This document shows, one piece after another, positions 1-8,867 of a stretch of 64,000 nt of DNA. Source of the stretch: an uncultured Acetatifactor sp. (GTDB lineage Bacteria; Bacillota; Clostridia; Lachnospirales; Lachnospiraceae); contig CAJTSE010000021.1 in NCBI GenBank assembly GCA_910578815.1, forward strand, positions 1 through 64,000. Reading direction: 5' to 3'. Within the stretch, counting starts at the first letter, position 1. The number at the start of each line of letters is the position of its first letter. The notes under the pieces were generated by a model. It was not told where the DNA came from. It saw only the letters and a program-made list of their open reading frames with translations, and did no database searches. The position numbers and the translations under genes are program-made.

Positions 1-55
1 GACCCGTGACCTCCGCACTACCAATGCGACGCTCTACCGACTGAGCCACAGCAGC
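1..55 (-). tRNA. tRNA-Thr (GGT), 3' part cut off by window edge
   Basis: On the minus strand the acceptor 5' arm GCTGCTG starts at 55. It is followed by a D-arm (GCTC...GAGC) and an anticodon arm TCGCA-TTGGTAG-TGCGG whose loop carries the anticodon GGT. A variable loop and the start of the T-arm follow before the window ends. The 3' acceptor arm and discriminator base lie outside, so only about three quarters of the gene is seen. Confidence 0.9.
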
Positions 56-133
56 ATCAGGCAACCGGGAAGCATCTGCCTCCCGCAATCACCGTGATTC
101 ATTATAGCAAACACCCCAGCAGTTGTCAACTAA

Positions 134-202
134 ATTTTTTGAACGTCTCTGTCTCCTTTTTTGAGCGTCTCTCTGCCTCCTTTTGAACGTCTCTCTGCCT
201 CC
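134..202. repeat. Three imperfect 22-23 bp tandem repeats
   Basis: The unit, on the plus strand roughly ttttgaacgtctctctgcc followed by tcc, occurs three times with a few substitutions. It lies between the tRNA-Thr gene and the stop codon of the RND-type exporter. No ORF or terminator uses it. The rest of the 56-252 spacer shows no gene. Confidence 0.8.
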
Positions 203-252
203 CTGTTTGCCGTTTCAGCCAAATTTCCCTCCGATATTCTTCCAACGCTTTT

Positions 253-3200
253 TCAGCCTTCTTTCTTACCACCAGGTCCTTTCCACCGCCGTTTTCTCCT
301 GACCGGCCTTTCCTTCCGACGGCCTTCGATCCGTTCCATACTTTCCGCCTTCATCCGCAGGTACTCCGACGCATCATCCGGCACATCGTCTAAGTCCTCC
401 CGCCCAATATCCACATTGACGGGATTCTTTTTAAAGAGAATATCATACATCACCGGAATAATAAACAAGGTCATCAAAGTCGCATAAGCAAGGCCTCCGG
501 CCACAACGATTGCCATTCCCTTTGACATCTGACTGGACAAATCTTCGCCAAACAGGAGACTTGCCATAGCAAGGATCGTGGTCAATGCCGTCATCAGAAT
601 CGGACGCATCCTCGTTTTTCCGGTAGCAATCAGTGCATCCCATCTCTCCAGCCCGCCAATCCGCAGCTGATTCACATAATCCACAAACACAATACCATTA
701 TTTACCACCGTTCCCAGCAGGACCACAAAACCCATCATGCCCATAACGGAAAGGGGCTCTCCCATGATCAGCAGGCCGATCAGACCGCCCGTAAAGGCCA
801 GCGGTACCGTAAACAACACGATAAACGGGCTTAAAAGACTTTGAAACTGAGCTACCATAACCAGATAGATAAATGCCAGGCCCAGCAGTATCACCTTCAT
901 CATCTCAACGATCATCCGGTTTACCGTATCGGATTCTCCTATGGAATCAAAGCTGTAGCCTGCCGGAAGCTTGTACTGGTCCAGCAGAGGCTCCAACTCT
1001 CTGGACAACAGCGTGGCGTTATAACCCTCTTCCACGGAAGCCGTCACCGTCATATAGCGGCTTTGGTTCTCTCGCTGGATGGACTGCACCCCGTCCTCTA
1101 TCCTGATCTCGGCAAATTCCGAAAGAGGATGATCCTCCGTGACACTGTTACCCTTTTCGTCCGTTGTCTGGGTTTCAAAATTATAATCCAGAATATTTTC
1201 CTTTGTCAGGGGCTCTCGAACATCTTTTACAACGATCTGCATCTCCACGCCGTCCACCGTAACCGTCGTGGCCGTAGCACTCTCCGTCAGACTGCCGCTT
1301 AGCTCCGCAAAAATCTGAGCCACAGTCAGCCCCTGCTTCATGGCAGCATCCCGGTTTAGAATCAGATGAATCACCTGATCCGGTTCTTCCTGGCCGTTGG
1401 AAATATCCGTAAAGCCCTCTACACTGTCCACGATCTCCATGATCTCTTCCGTAATACCTGTAAGCGTATTCAGATCGGAGCCGTATACATTGATGGAGAG
1501 TCCGGATCCCATCATGGTACTCATCTCATCCATTCCGGTGGAAACAGACACCTGGCAGTCCAGGCCGGAGGTCTTTTCCATAATGTCCCTGCAGATCCTT
1601 TTTACTTCCGTCTCACCTGCATCCTTATTCTCTGTGATAACCATGAAAGAATACGTGGTAAAATCATTGGACCCACCACCAGCAGTAGATGCCACCAAAG
1701 ACATGGAGCCGCCCGACATTGCACCGACGCTCTCCACCCCGTCCACTGACAGAATGGCATCCATCACCTGATCCGCCGTTTGATAACAGGTGTCTTTTTC
1801 TGCCTCTTCCGGCATCTGCACGGAAATTTGGATCTGGTTGGATGTCATTTCCGGTATCATGACAATCCCCATCCGCATTACAGCCCATATGCTGAACACC
1901 AGCAGCCCAACGGCTACAGCCAAAGGCACCACTTTCACTCTCAGGCAGAACTCCAGCAGCTTTCCATAAGCATCCTGAATCTTATCAAACCAGGGATGCT
2001 TCTTCTCGCTGGAATTTTTCAACAATGTAGAGCCGGTAGCCGGAACCACGGTCATAGCAATCAGCAAAGAAGCGCACAGGGTAAAGATGATGGTAAGACT
2101 GATGGGCATCATCAGCTCCCGCACTGTACCTGTGGTAAATATCATGGGTGCAAACACGCTTACCGTGGTCAGGGTGGAGGCAATAATAGCTCCTGCCACC
2201 TGTTTCGTCCCCTGCACGGCAGCCCTGGCCGCTGCCACGCCCTTGGTGCGCAGCCGGTAAATATTCTCGATGACCACGATGGAATTGTCCACCAGCATGC
2301 CGATGCCCAGCGCCAAACCGGACAGGGACATCATGTTCAAAGAGATACCGGAAAAATACATCAGTATCAGCGCCGTCAGCACGGACAAGGGAATGCTGAC
2401 CGCCACCACCAGCGTCGGCTTCACATCCTTTAAAAACAACGCCAACACAATAATTGCAAGAATGGCGCCCACGATCATACTCTGCAGCACGCCGTTTATA
2501 ATCATGGTAATATAATCGCCCTGATCCACCAGCGTCATGACCGACAGCCCCGGATACTCGTCCTGGAGCTGCGCCACGGCGGCATCCACATTCCTGCTGA
2601 CTTCATTCGTACCTGCCGTTGACCCCTTGAATACGGACAAAATGATACCGTCGTTGCCGTCCAGTCTGGCATAGCTCATGTCCGAATTATCAATCACCGT
2701 TATATCCGCTACATCACACAGACGGATCTCTCCGATTCCCTCCATATAAACCAGCACCGCCTGAGACAATTCTTCCAGGCTTCCAAAATTAGTTCCCACC
2801 TTCAGCAGCCACGAATTGTCCTCCCTGTCGTCCACATAGCCTGCAGGCATGGCAAAATTCTGAGCATAGATCAACTGTGCCAAAGTGCTGATATTCAGAA
2901 GCCGGTCCGCATTGGCCTGGCGCAGCGCTTCGGCTCTTTGAAGTTCAAAATTGTCCAAAGCCTCATAATATTCCTTCCAGCCGTCCTCAATCTGCTTTTC
3001 GGCATCCACCAAAGAATCCTTGCCGGAATCCAGCTGGGACTGGGCGGCATCCAGCTGGGACTGAGCCATGTCCATCTGAAATTCTCCCATAGAAATCTGA
3101 CTGCTGGCCTCCGCAAAGCCAAGTGCCGCCTCCAGCTCGCCTTTTTCCACTTCCACCAGTCCTGCGTCAACCTGAGCCAGACCTACGTTTATCTTTCCCA

Positions 3201-4509
3201 GATTCTCATTTACCGTCTTTTCATATTCTATTCTGTCCAGCCCGCCTGTGATGGCCTCCAGCATACTCTTTAAACCGGATGCACCGCCTGCCACCAGCGC
3301 CAGTCCGCTGCGGACCACCTCATACTGCCCCGGATCCGTCCAAGTCGCATTTTCCAGCGCCTTAATGGTCTGCGAGATCAGTTGATTGTCACTGCCCGCC
3401 AGAAGTTTAACCACCTCGCTGTTCATGTAATCTGCCTTCAGCTTTTCCACTTCCGCCTTTGTGGCATCGTCCGGTGTCGGCGCCGCGTCGCTGCCGGAAA
3501 CGGATTCGCCTGCATAAGGCCCCATTAACTCTTCATACCTTCCGGGAGCCGTGGTTACAATATCCGTTCCGGACTGCATCTTGGACAATGCCGCGTCGAT
3601 CTGCTGAACCATGGCAAGGTTAGTGGTCAGACTCATCCTGGTAGATTCCAGATTCGTTTTTGCCGTCAGCAGATCCCGCTTTGTCTCTGCCAGTTTCTGA
3701 ACGGTGGCATTCTTCTGGGCCTCCAACTCCTGCCTGCCGCTTTCCAGCTCCTGCTTGCCGCTTTCCAGCTCCTGCTTGCCACTGTTTAATTCCTTCTGGC
3801 CGCTTACCATCTCCTGCCTGCCGTCTGCCAGACTCTTCTCTGCATCCTCCAGCTGTCTGGCCGCATCTTCCATCTGTGAATAAGCATCTTCAAAAGCTTC
3901 ATCAGCCTTGGCAAGAATCTTGTCGTTAAGCTCCTGTACTTTATCCTCATTCAGCTCCACTACAATGGATTTTTCCACAAGACCGATAGAAGAAATACTA
4001 GTGATCCCTTCCTGCCTCTCCAGAAAAGGGATCACCGTGTCCTCCACAAACCGGGAAGTCTCCTGAATATCCATGCCCTCATAAGCCACGGCAAGGTATA
4101 CGGACGCCATCATGTCCATGCTGATCTCCATGATGGTGGGCGTTCCGCATTCCTCCGGCAGGGCTGCTTCTACGGCATCCAGCGAACTGGACACCTTGAC
4201 CATTGCCGAATCCATGTCCGTGCCGTCCACAAATTCCAGCTGTACGATGCCGTAATTTTCATTGGAGGTGCTGTATACATTTTTCACTCCTGAAACAGAA
4301 CCAAGCGCCCTCTCCATAGGTTCACATACAGAGGATTCCACCTTTTCCGGGCTGGCTCCCGGATATGTAGTAATAACAATCATGTAGGGCAGGTTCATCT
4401 CTGGCAGCAGATCCGTGGTCATGCTGCTTAAACATACCACACCCAATATCATGATAACAATTACCATGACAAGCACGGTAAAAGGCTTTTTCACACTAAA
4501 TTTCGGCAT
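253..4509 (-). CDS. RND-family (AcrB-type) efflux permease with long coiled-coil insertion
   Basis: This 1418-residue inner-membrane transporter has the AcrB/HAE layout: a first membrane helix (about residues 9-29), two periplasmic-type halves, and membrane bundles after about residue 660 and again near the C terminus. RND hallmarks include GMLVDNSIVVIEN in the first bundle and the matching GTVVNNGIVFVDYVNQ in the second. Between about residues 205 and 545 the first extracellular domain carries a long Gln/Glu/Lys/Ser-rich coiled coil with near-heptad repeats such as SGKQELESGKQELESG. The family is normally about 1050 residues, so the extra length is this insertion. I chose ATG 4509 because AGGAG sits 7 nt upstream. 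No membrane-fusion or outer-membrane partner is encoded nearby, as expected for a Gram-positive. Substrate is unknown. Confidence 0.88.
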   Translation of the reverse strand: MPKFSVKKPFTVLVMVIVIMILGVVCLSSMTTDLLPEMNLPYMIVITTYPGASPEKVESSVCEPMERALGSVSGVKNVYSTSNENYGIVQLEFVDGTDMDSAMVKVSSSLDAVEAALPEECGTPTIMEISMDMMASVYLAVAYEGMDIQETSRFVEDTVIPFLERQEGITSISSIGLVEKSIVVELNEDKVQELNDKILAKADEAFEDAYSQMEDAARQLEDAEKSLADGRQEMVSGQKELNSGKQELESGKQELESGRQELEAQKNATVQKLAETKRDLLTAKTNLESTRMSLTTNLAMVQQIDAALSKMQSGTDIVTTAPGRYEELMGPYAGESVSGSDAAPTPDDATKAEVEKLKADYMNSEVVKLLAGSDNQLISQTIKALENATWTDPGQYEVVRSGLALVAGGASGLKSMLEAITGGLDRIEYEKTVNENLGKINVGLAQVDAGLVEVEKGELEAALGFAEASSQISMGEFQMDMAQSQLDAAQSQLDSGKDSLVDAEKQIEDGWKEYYEALDNFELQRAEALRQANADRLLNISTLAQLIYAQNFAMPAGYVDDREDNSWLLKVGTNFGSLEELSQAVLVYMEGIGEIRLCDVADITVIDNSDMSYARLDGNDGIILSVFKGSTAGTNEVSRNVDAAVAQLQDEYPGLSVMTLVDQGDYITMIINGVLQSMIVGAILAIIVLALFLKDVKPTLVVAVSIPLSVLTALILMYFSGISLNMMSLSGLALGIGMLVDNSIVVIENIYRLRTKGVAAARAAVQGTKQVAGAIIASTLTTVSVFAPMIFTTGTVRELMMPISLTIIFTLCASLLIAMTVVPATGSTLLKNSSEKKHPWFDKIQDAYGKLLEFCLRVKVVPLAVAVGLLVFSIWAVMRMGIVMIPEMTSNQIQISVQMPEEAEKDTCYQTADQVMDAILSVDGVESVGAMSGGSMSLVASTAGGGSNDFTTYSFMVITENKDAGETEVKRICRDIMEKTSGLDCQVSVSTGMDEMSTMMGSGLSINVYGSDLNTLTGITEEIMEIVDSVEGFTDISNGQEEPDQVIHLILNRDAAMKQGLTVAQIFAELSGSLTESATATTVTVDGVEMQIVVKDVREPLTKENILDYNFETQTTDEKGNSVTEDHPLSEFAEIRIEDGVQSIQRENQSRYMTVTASVEEGYNATLLSRELEPLLDQYKLPAGYSFDSIGESDTVNRMIVEMMKVILLGLAFIYLVMVAQFQSLLSPFIVLFTVPLAFTGGLIGLLIMGEPLSVMGMMGFVVLLGTVVNNGIVFVDYVNQLRIGGLERWDALIATGKTRMRPILMTALTTILAMASLLFGEDLSSQMSKGMAIVVAGGLAYATLMTLFIIPVMYDILFKKNPVNVDIGREDLDDVPDDASEYLRMKAESMERIEGRRKERPVRRKRRWKGPGGKKEG

Positions 4510-4618
4510 CTCAAACTCCTGTCTCCTGCGTAACCGTTTTTTTCTCCGTTCATTATATGCCGCCGGGCAATTCCCGGTCAATATCCGAAATCTGTGATTT
4601 TTCTAAAAAAAGTATTAA

Positions 4619-5245
4619 TTACAGCATTTTGCGAATTTTACCCTTTAAACGCTGTAAGGCATTGTCTGTGGCTTTCTCATCGCGCCCCAGCACCTTCGCC
4701 GCCTGTCCGTAGCTCATGCCGGTCAAATACAAATCCAGCACCTGACGTTCAAAATCGCTCAGTTCTTCCTCTATGGACTTCTCCAGATAGGCCATCCGTT
4801 CCTTGTCCAAAAACAGCTCTTCCGGCGAAAGCTCCGCTCTGTCCGCCAACAGCTCACTCAGTGTCCTTTCTTCTTTCTCGTCCCCCTCCGCAGTGGATTT
4901 CCCGCTGTCCAAGGAGACATAAGTATTTAAGGGCAAATGCTTTTTCCGCCTGGAGGCCCGTACTGCTGTATACATCTGCCTGCTGATACACAGCTCCGCA
5001 AAGGTATAAAAGCTGGCATCACGTCCCATATCATAATCCCTCACGGCCTTAAACAGGCCAATCATGCCCTCCTGAATCAAGTCCTCGTTGTCCGCTCCCA
5101 AAATGAACATGGACTTAGCCTTGCTCCGCACCAGATTTTTATATTTATCGCAGATATAATCCATAATAGACTCTTCCCCACGCCGAAGCCTGTCAATCAG
5201 CTCGTCATCGGTACACTGCTCATAATCGGAATATTTCCCTGCCAT
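4619..5245 (-). CDS. sigH: RNA polymerase sporulation sigma factor SigH
   Basis: This 208-residue sigma-70 family protein directs early stationary-phase and sporulation transcription in Firmicutes. Region 2 is clear: KYKNLVRSKAKS, then GADNEDLIQEGMIGLFKAV. Region 4 is a C-terminal HTH (SDFERQVLDLYLTGMSYGQAAKVL...DNALQRLKGKI). The length and the position near rlmB, mini-RNase III and cysS are the usual context of sigH in Clostridia. The frame opens at a GTG at 5257, but GGAG at 5252-5255 lies 6 nt before ATG 5245, which I take as the start (ATG 5248 is only 3 nt away). It lies 55 nt downstream of rlmB and is probably read from the same transcript. Confidence 0.92.
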   Translation of the reverse strand: MAGKYSDYEQCTDDELIDRLRRGEESIMDYICDKYKNLVRSKAKSMFILGADNEDLIQEGMIGLFKAVRDYDMGRDASFYTFAELCISRQMYTAVRASRRKKHLPLNTYVSLDSGKSTAEGDEKEERTLSELLADRAELSPEELFLDKERMAYLEKSIEEELSDFERQVLDLYLTGMSYGQAAKVLGRDEKATDNALQRLKGKIRKML

Positions 5246-5300
5246 CATTTTCTCCACTTCTGCGCTGCCTGATCACCCGGCTTTGCTGTGATCCTTTCCG

Positions 5301-6047
5301 TCACACCGGCATAAGCCTTTGGCGCACAATCTCATAGGCCAGCACCCCTGCCGCAACGGAGGCGTTCAGGGAATCAATATTCCCCTGCATGGGAATGGCG
5401 GCCACCATATCGCACTTTTCCTTTACCAGCCTGCCTACGCCCTCCCCCTCACTGCCGATCACCAGGCCGATAGGGCCCTTTAAATCAAGCCGATACATCA
5501 ATGTGCCGTCCATATCCGCACAGACAAACCACATACCTTTCTTTTTCAGCTCTTCCATGGTCTTTGCAAGGTTTGTGACCTTTGCCACCGGAGTGTAGTT
5601 TAAAGCCCCGGCTGAAGTCCGGGCTACCACCGCCGTCAGCCCCACCGCCCGGTTTTTGGGGATAATAACCCCATGAGCCCCCGCCAGGTTGGCCGTTCGA
5701 ATAATGGCCCCCAGATTATGAGGATCCTCAATATTATCCAGCAAAATAATAAAAGGCGGCTCCCCCTTCTCTTCGGCTGCCTGGAGAATATCCTCCACCT
5801 CCGCATACTCATAAGCCGCGGCTACGGCAATGACCCCCTGATGCTTTCCTGTCGCGGACAGCTGGTCAAGACGTTCCTTTGACACGTATTTCACCAAAGT
5901 ATCCTGTTTCTTTGCCTCCCGCTTAATTGTCATCACGGGTCCGTCCTGACAGCCGTCCAGAACATACAGCTTGTCGATGGTCTTTCCTGAGCGGTACGCC
6001 TCGATCACGGCGTTCCGCCCTTCTATGGTAAATTCCTGATATGCCAT
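5301..6047 (-). CDS. rlmB: 23S rRNA (guanosine-2'-O-)methyltransferase RlmB
   Basis: This SPOUT-class methyltransferase of the TrmH/RlmB family (248 aa) uses SAM to 2'-O-methylate a guanosine of 23S rRNA. The N-terminal third is the substrate-binding domain (IEGRNAVIEAYRSG). The knotted catalytic domain shows the three family motifs: NLGAIIRTANLAGAHGVIIP, the loop IGLVIGSEGEGVGRLV, and SLNASVAAGVLAYEI. GGAGG lies a few bases before ATG 6047. It sits in the T-box-led operon between an unknown gene and sigH. Exact target nucleotide cannot be read from sequence; a tRNA-directed paralogue is possible but less likely given length and context. Confidence 0.9.
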   Translation of the reverse strand: MAYQEFTIEGRNAVIEAYRSGKTIDKLYVLDGCQDGPVMTIKREAKKQDTLVKYVSKERLDQLSATGKHQGVIAVAAAYEYAEVEDILQAAEEKGEPPFIILLDNIEDPHNLGAIIRTANLAGAHGVIIPKNRAVGLTAVVARTSAGALNYTPVAKVTNLAKTMEELKKKGMWFVCADMDGTLMYRLDLKGPIGLVIGSEGEGVGRLVKEKCDMVAAIPMQGNIDSLNASVAAGVLAYEIVRQRLMPV

Positions 6048-6141
6048 TTTTCCTCCATTCTGACTCCATTCCGCAGCTTTGCTGGGGCTTACAATCTCAA
6101 GACCTGCAAAGCAGAGCCGGGGTTTTTCTTTTCACATTGCA

Positions 6142-6771
6142 CTACAGCAAATGACCGTCCATCAACGCCAGAAGGCCTTCGATTAAGGGCCTGAAAAACG
6201 TTGCAAACCTGTTGTCCTGCTCCCAGTCTCCGCGCAAAACCTCAAACCGAATCAGCCTGTCCACAACATGGCGGGAAATTCTCTCCTTATATTCCGGCGT
6301 ATCCTGATACCGGTGGAGCACCAGATTTCCCTCTTTCTCTTCCTCCAGCAGTCTGCTGTAAAGATCCGGCACCACCGTTTCCCGCAGCACCGGTACCTCC
6401 TGCTCCGACACCAGCTCCGGCATCCAGGAGGTGGCGCCGCGGATAAAGCCCTCTTCGGAAAGCTCATATACGGAACAGCCTTTTCCTTCATAACTCAGCC
6501 GGAAAGCATCCGGATAACATTCATACACAAGGGGCCGGTCTTCCTCGTCCGTGGAAAGGATAAAGTCAAAATCATCCTTATTTACGCCAAAAAGAAGACC
6601 TGTCACCAGATTGTCGATAGCATAAACATAGGCCTTCTTATGGGTAGAAACCCTGGGCTGTAAAACCCTGATTCCGGAAGTACCCGACACATGATAAACC
6701 GTCCCCGGCTCCCGTCTGTCATTCTTTTCTTTTACATTCCTGCCCTTTTCACTATCTGTTATATGATCCAT
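6142..6771 (-). CDS. Uncharacterised protein with ADP-ribosyltransferase-like N terminus
   Basis: I do not recognise a named family for this 209-residue soluble protein. Near residue 25 it reads GTVYHVSGTSGIRVLQPRVS, followed by HKKAYVYA and NLVTGLLFG. That spacing (YHxS, GIxxLxP, YVYAT-like, then FG) resembles the start of small ADP-ribosyltransferase-fold proteins. This is only a resemblance and no catalytic glutamate can be assigned. The C-terminal half is helical and acidic. It lies between mrnC and rlmB in the cysE-cysS operon. ATG 6771 is preferred over ATG 6777 because GAGAGG is 9 nt upstream of the former but only 3 nt from the latter. Confidence 0.6.
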   Translation of the reverse strand: MDHITDSEKGRNVKEKNDRREPGTVYHVSGTSGIRVLQPRVSTHKKAYVYAIDNLVTGLLFGVNKDDFDFILSTDEEDRPLVYECYPDAFRLSYEGKGCSVYELSEEGFIRGATSWMPELVSEQEVPVLRETVVPDLYSRLLEEEKEGNLVLHRYQDTPEYKERISRHVVDRLIRFEVLRGDWEQDNRFATFFRPLIEGLLALMDGHLL

Positions 6772-6892
6772 CTGCATATTCCTCTCTTCACACAGAAGGA
6801 CGCAAAATCAGCGTTCTTCCTGGAACTTTAGTTCCATGGGATTGGTTTGTGCCGAGGAAGGCGGCATGACAGGAAGTGTGAAAACACTCCGC

Positions 6893-7372
6893 TCACAGAT
6901 CCCCGATACCGGCTGCCGTGATTCCCCTTCTCACCAGCTCCAAAATCCGCTCCATATCACCCTTTAAGTACAGCCAGCCCAGTACCGCCTCAAAGCCGGT
7001 AGCCTTCATGTAGTCCCCGGATGATGCATTCTTTGCCGTAGTATGCGGCTTGGCGTTTTTCCCCCGCCGGTACACCGCCTGCTCTTCCTCCGTAAAATGC
7101 TCCTGCAGCACCGTCGCGATCCTTGCCTGAGCAACCGCACTCACGTATTTCACCGTGATATGATGCAGCACATTGGCAGGACGGTTTGCCCGCTCCACCA
7201 CCACTGTCCGGATAATCAGGTCATAGACCGCGTCTCCGACATAAGCTAAAGTCAGCGGCGAATAGCTTCTAATATTCTGGCTTTTACCGGGAAACATCCC
7301 CCGAATCATCTCCGGCAGGCTGTCATGACCCCTCTGCAGTCCTGCTGTCTCCCTGTTTATACTTTCTTCCAC
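6893..7372 (-). CDS. mrnC: Mini-ribonuclease III (23S rRNA maturation)
   Basis: Mini-III is an RNase III catalytic domain without a dsRNA-binding domain, and it trims the 23S rRNA precursor in Firmicutes. This 159-residue protein has the family signature SPLTLAYVGDAVYDL with acidic metal ligands, and AKNASSGDYMKATGFEAVLG for the second acidic cluster. The start is a GTG at 7372 preceded by GAGAGGG; it overlaps the end of cysS by 16 nt, so the two are translationally linked. The cysS-mrnC-rlmB order is the standard one in Bacillales and Clostridia. Confidence 0.92.
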   Translation of the reverse strand: MEESINRETAGLQRGHDSLPEMIRGMFPGKSQNIRSYSPLTLAYVGDAVYDLIIRTVVVERANRPANVLHHITVKYVSAVAQARIATVLQEHFTEEEQAVYRRGKNAKPHTTAKNASSGDYMKATGFEAVLGWLYLKGDMERILELVRRGITAAGIGDL

Positions 7373-8778
7373 TTTACACCCTCTCTGGTATCCTCCAGGG
7401 CAATACCCTTTTCCAAAAGCTCCGCCCGGATAGCGTCTGCTTTTGCAAAGTCCTTCTCCTTTTTCGCCGCCTTACGCTCTTCGATCTTTGCCAATACAAA
7501 AGCCTCCAGCTCCGCATCCACTTTGGGATCCGCCGTTTTCCCAGCCCGGTCCGCCGTCAGACCTAAGGACAGCACCTGGTCAAAGCTCTCCGCCAGGGCA
7601 AACTTGGTGGCATCGGAAAGATCCGCCTTCAGCATATCGTAAAGCACCGTTATGGCCATGGCGGAATTCAGGTCATCACAAAGCGCCGCCTCGAACTTAA
7701 CGTCGTACTCATCAAAGCCAGCCTGATCCACCTCTCCGCCCCGCTTCAGGGTGCCGATCCGCTTCACCAGCTTCTCATATGCGGCGCCCATATTATCCAG
7801 CACCTCATAAGAGAATTCGAGAGGCTTCCGGTAATGGGACTGCAGGCAGAAGAACCTGTACACCAGCGGGTCATAACCCTTGGACTCCAGCAGGGATACC
7901 GTCAGGAATTCTCCCTTGGATTTACTCATCTTGCCGGATTTGTCATTTAAATGGTGTACATGGAACCAGTAATTGCACCATTTATGCCCAAGATAAGACT
8001 CGCTCTGAGCCACCTCATTGGTGTGATGGGGGAAAATATTGTCCACGCCGCCGCAATGAATATCCATATACTCTCCCAGATGCTTCATGCTGATGCAGGA
8101 GCACTCGATATGCCAGCCGGGATACCCCAGCCCCCAGGGGCTTTCCCATTTCAGCTCCTGATCATCGAACTTGGACTTGGTAAACCACAGCACAAAATCG
8201 CTCTTGTTCCGCTTGTTGGCATCCTCATCCACATCCTCTCTGACCCCCACCAGCAGCTCCTTTTCGCTCAGATTAGAAAAAACGTAATACTCCTTCAGCC
8301 GGGAAGTATCGAAATATATATTGCCCCCTGCCTCATAAGCAAACCCCTTTTCCAGCAGCACCTGAATCATGTGAATAAACTCGTCAATGCAGTTGGTGGC
8401 CGGCTCCACCACATCCGGTGTCTTGATATTCAGTTTTCCGCAGTCACTGAAAAAAGCGTCGGTATAATATTTCGCAATTTCCATCACGGTTTTATGCTCC
8501 CGTTTTGCCCCTTTCAGCATCTTATCCTCACCAGTATCCGCGTCGCTGGAAAGATGTCCCACATCCGTTATATTCATGACGCGCTTCACGTCATAGCCGA
8601 TATAGCGCAGGGTCTTCTCCAGCAGATCTTCCATGATATAGCTTCGCAGATTTCCGATATGGGCATAGTGATACACCGTGGGGCCGCAGGTATACATGGA
8701 CACCTTCCCGTCCTCATTGGGTATGAACCGTTCCACCTTTTTTGTCAGAGTATTATAAAAATACAGTTTGTTTTCCAT
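7357..8778 (-). CDS. cysS: Cysteinyl-tRNA synthetase
   Basis: Class I aminoacyl-tRNA synthetase (473 aa; family about 465) that charges tRNA-Cys. The zinc site begins at MYTCGPTVY, and the HIGH motif is HIGN, just downstream. The second zinc ligand region is GWHIECSCISMKHLG with HCGGVDNIFPHH, and KMSKSKGE is the KMSKS loop. The frame is open further upstream, but ATG 8778 has GGAGG 7 nt before it and begins MENKLYFYNTLT as in the family. It is the second gene after a cysteine-specific T-box, so its expression should rise when tRNA-Cys is uncharged. Confidence 0.96.
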   Translation of the reverse strand: MENKLYFYNTLTKKVERFIPNEDGKVSMYTCGPTVYHYAHIGNLRSYIMEDLLEKTLRYIGYDVKRVMNITDVGHLSSDADTGEDKMLKGAKREHKTVMEIAKYYTDAFFSDCGKLNIKTPDVVEPATNCIDEFIHMIQVLLEKGFAYEAGGNIYFDTSRLKEYYVFSNLSEKELLVGVREDVDEDANKRNKSDFVLWFTKSKFDDQELKWESPWGLGYPGWHIECSCISMKHLGEYMDIHCGGVDNIFPHHTNEVAQSESYLGHKWCNYWFHVHHLNDKSGKMSKSKGEFLTVSLLESKGYDPLVYRFFCLQSHYRKPLEFSYEVLDNMGAAYEKLVKRIGTLKRGGEVDQAGFDEYDVKFEAALCDDLNSAMAITVLYDMLKADLSDATKFALAESFDQVLSLGLTADRAGKTADPKVDAELEAFVLAKIEERKAAKKEKDFAKADAIRAELLEKGIALEDTREGVKWKKV

Positions 8779-8867
8779 TTTGATCCTCCGTTCTTTCTGA
8801 TATACTGCCAATAGAGGGCGAAGCCCGCCTCTTTTGACACAAATCGTCGCTGAAATCTTCAACTCCT

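Noticed and set aside
4594..4986. Several long plus-strand open frames opposite sigH, the RND gene, the helicase and other minus-strand genes
   Set aside because: They are antisense shadows of well-supported genes with low-complexity Pro/Ser/His-rich translations and no ribosome sites.
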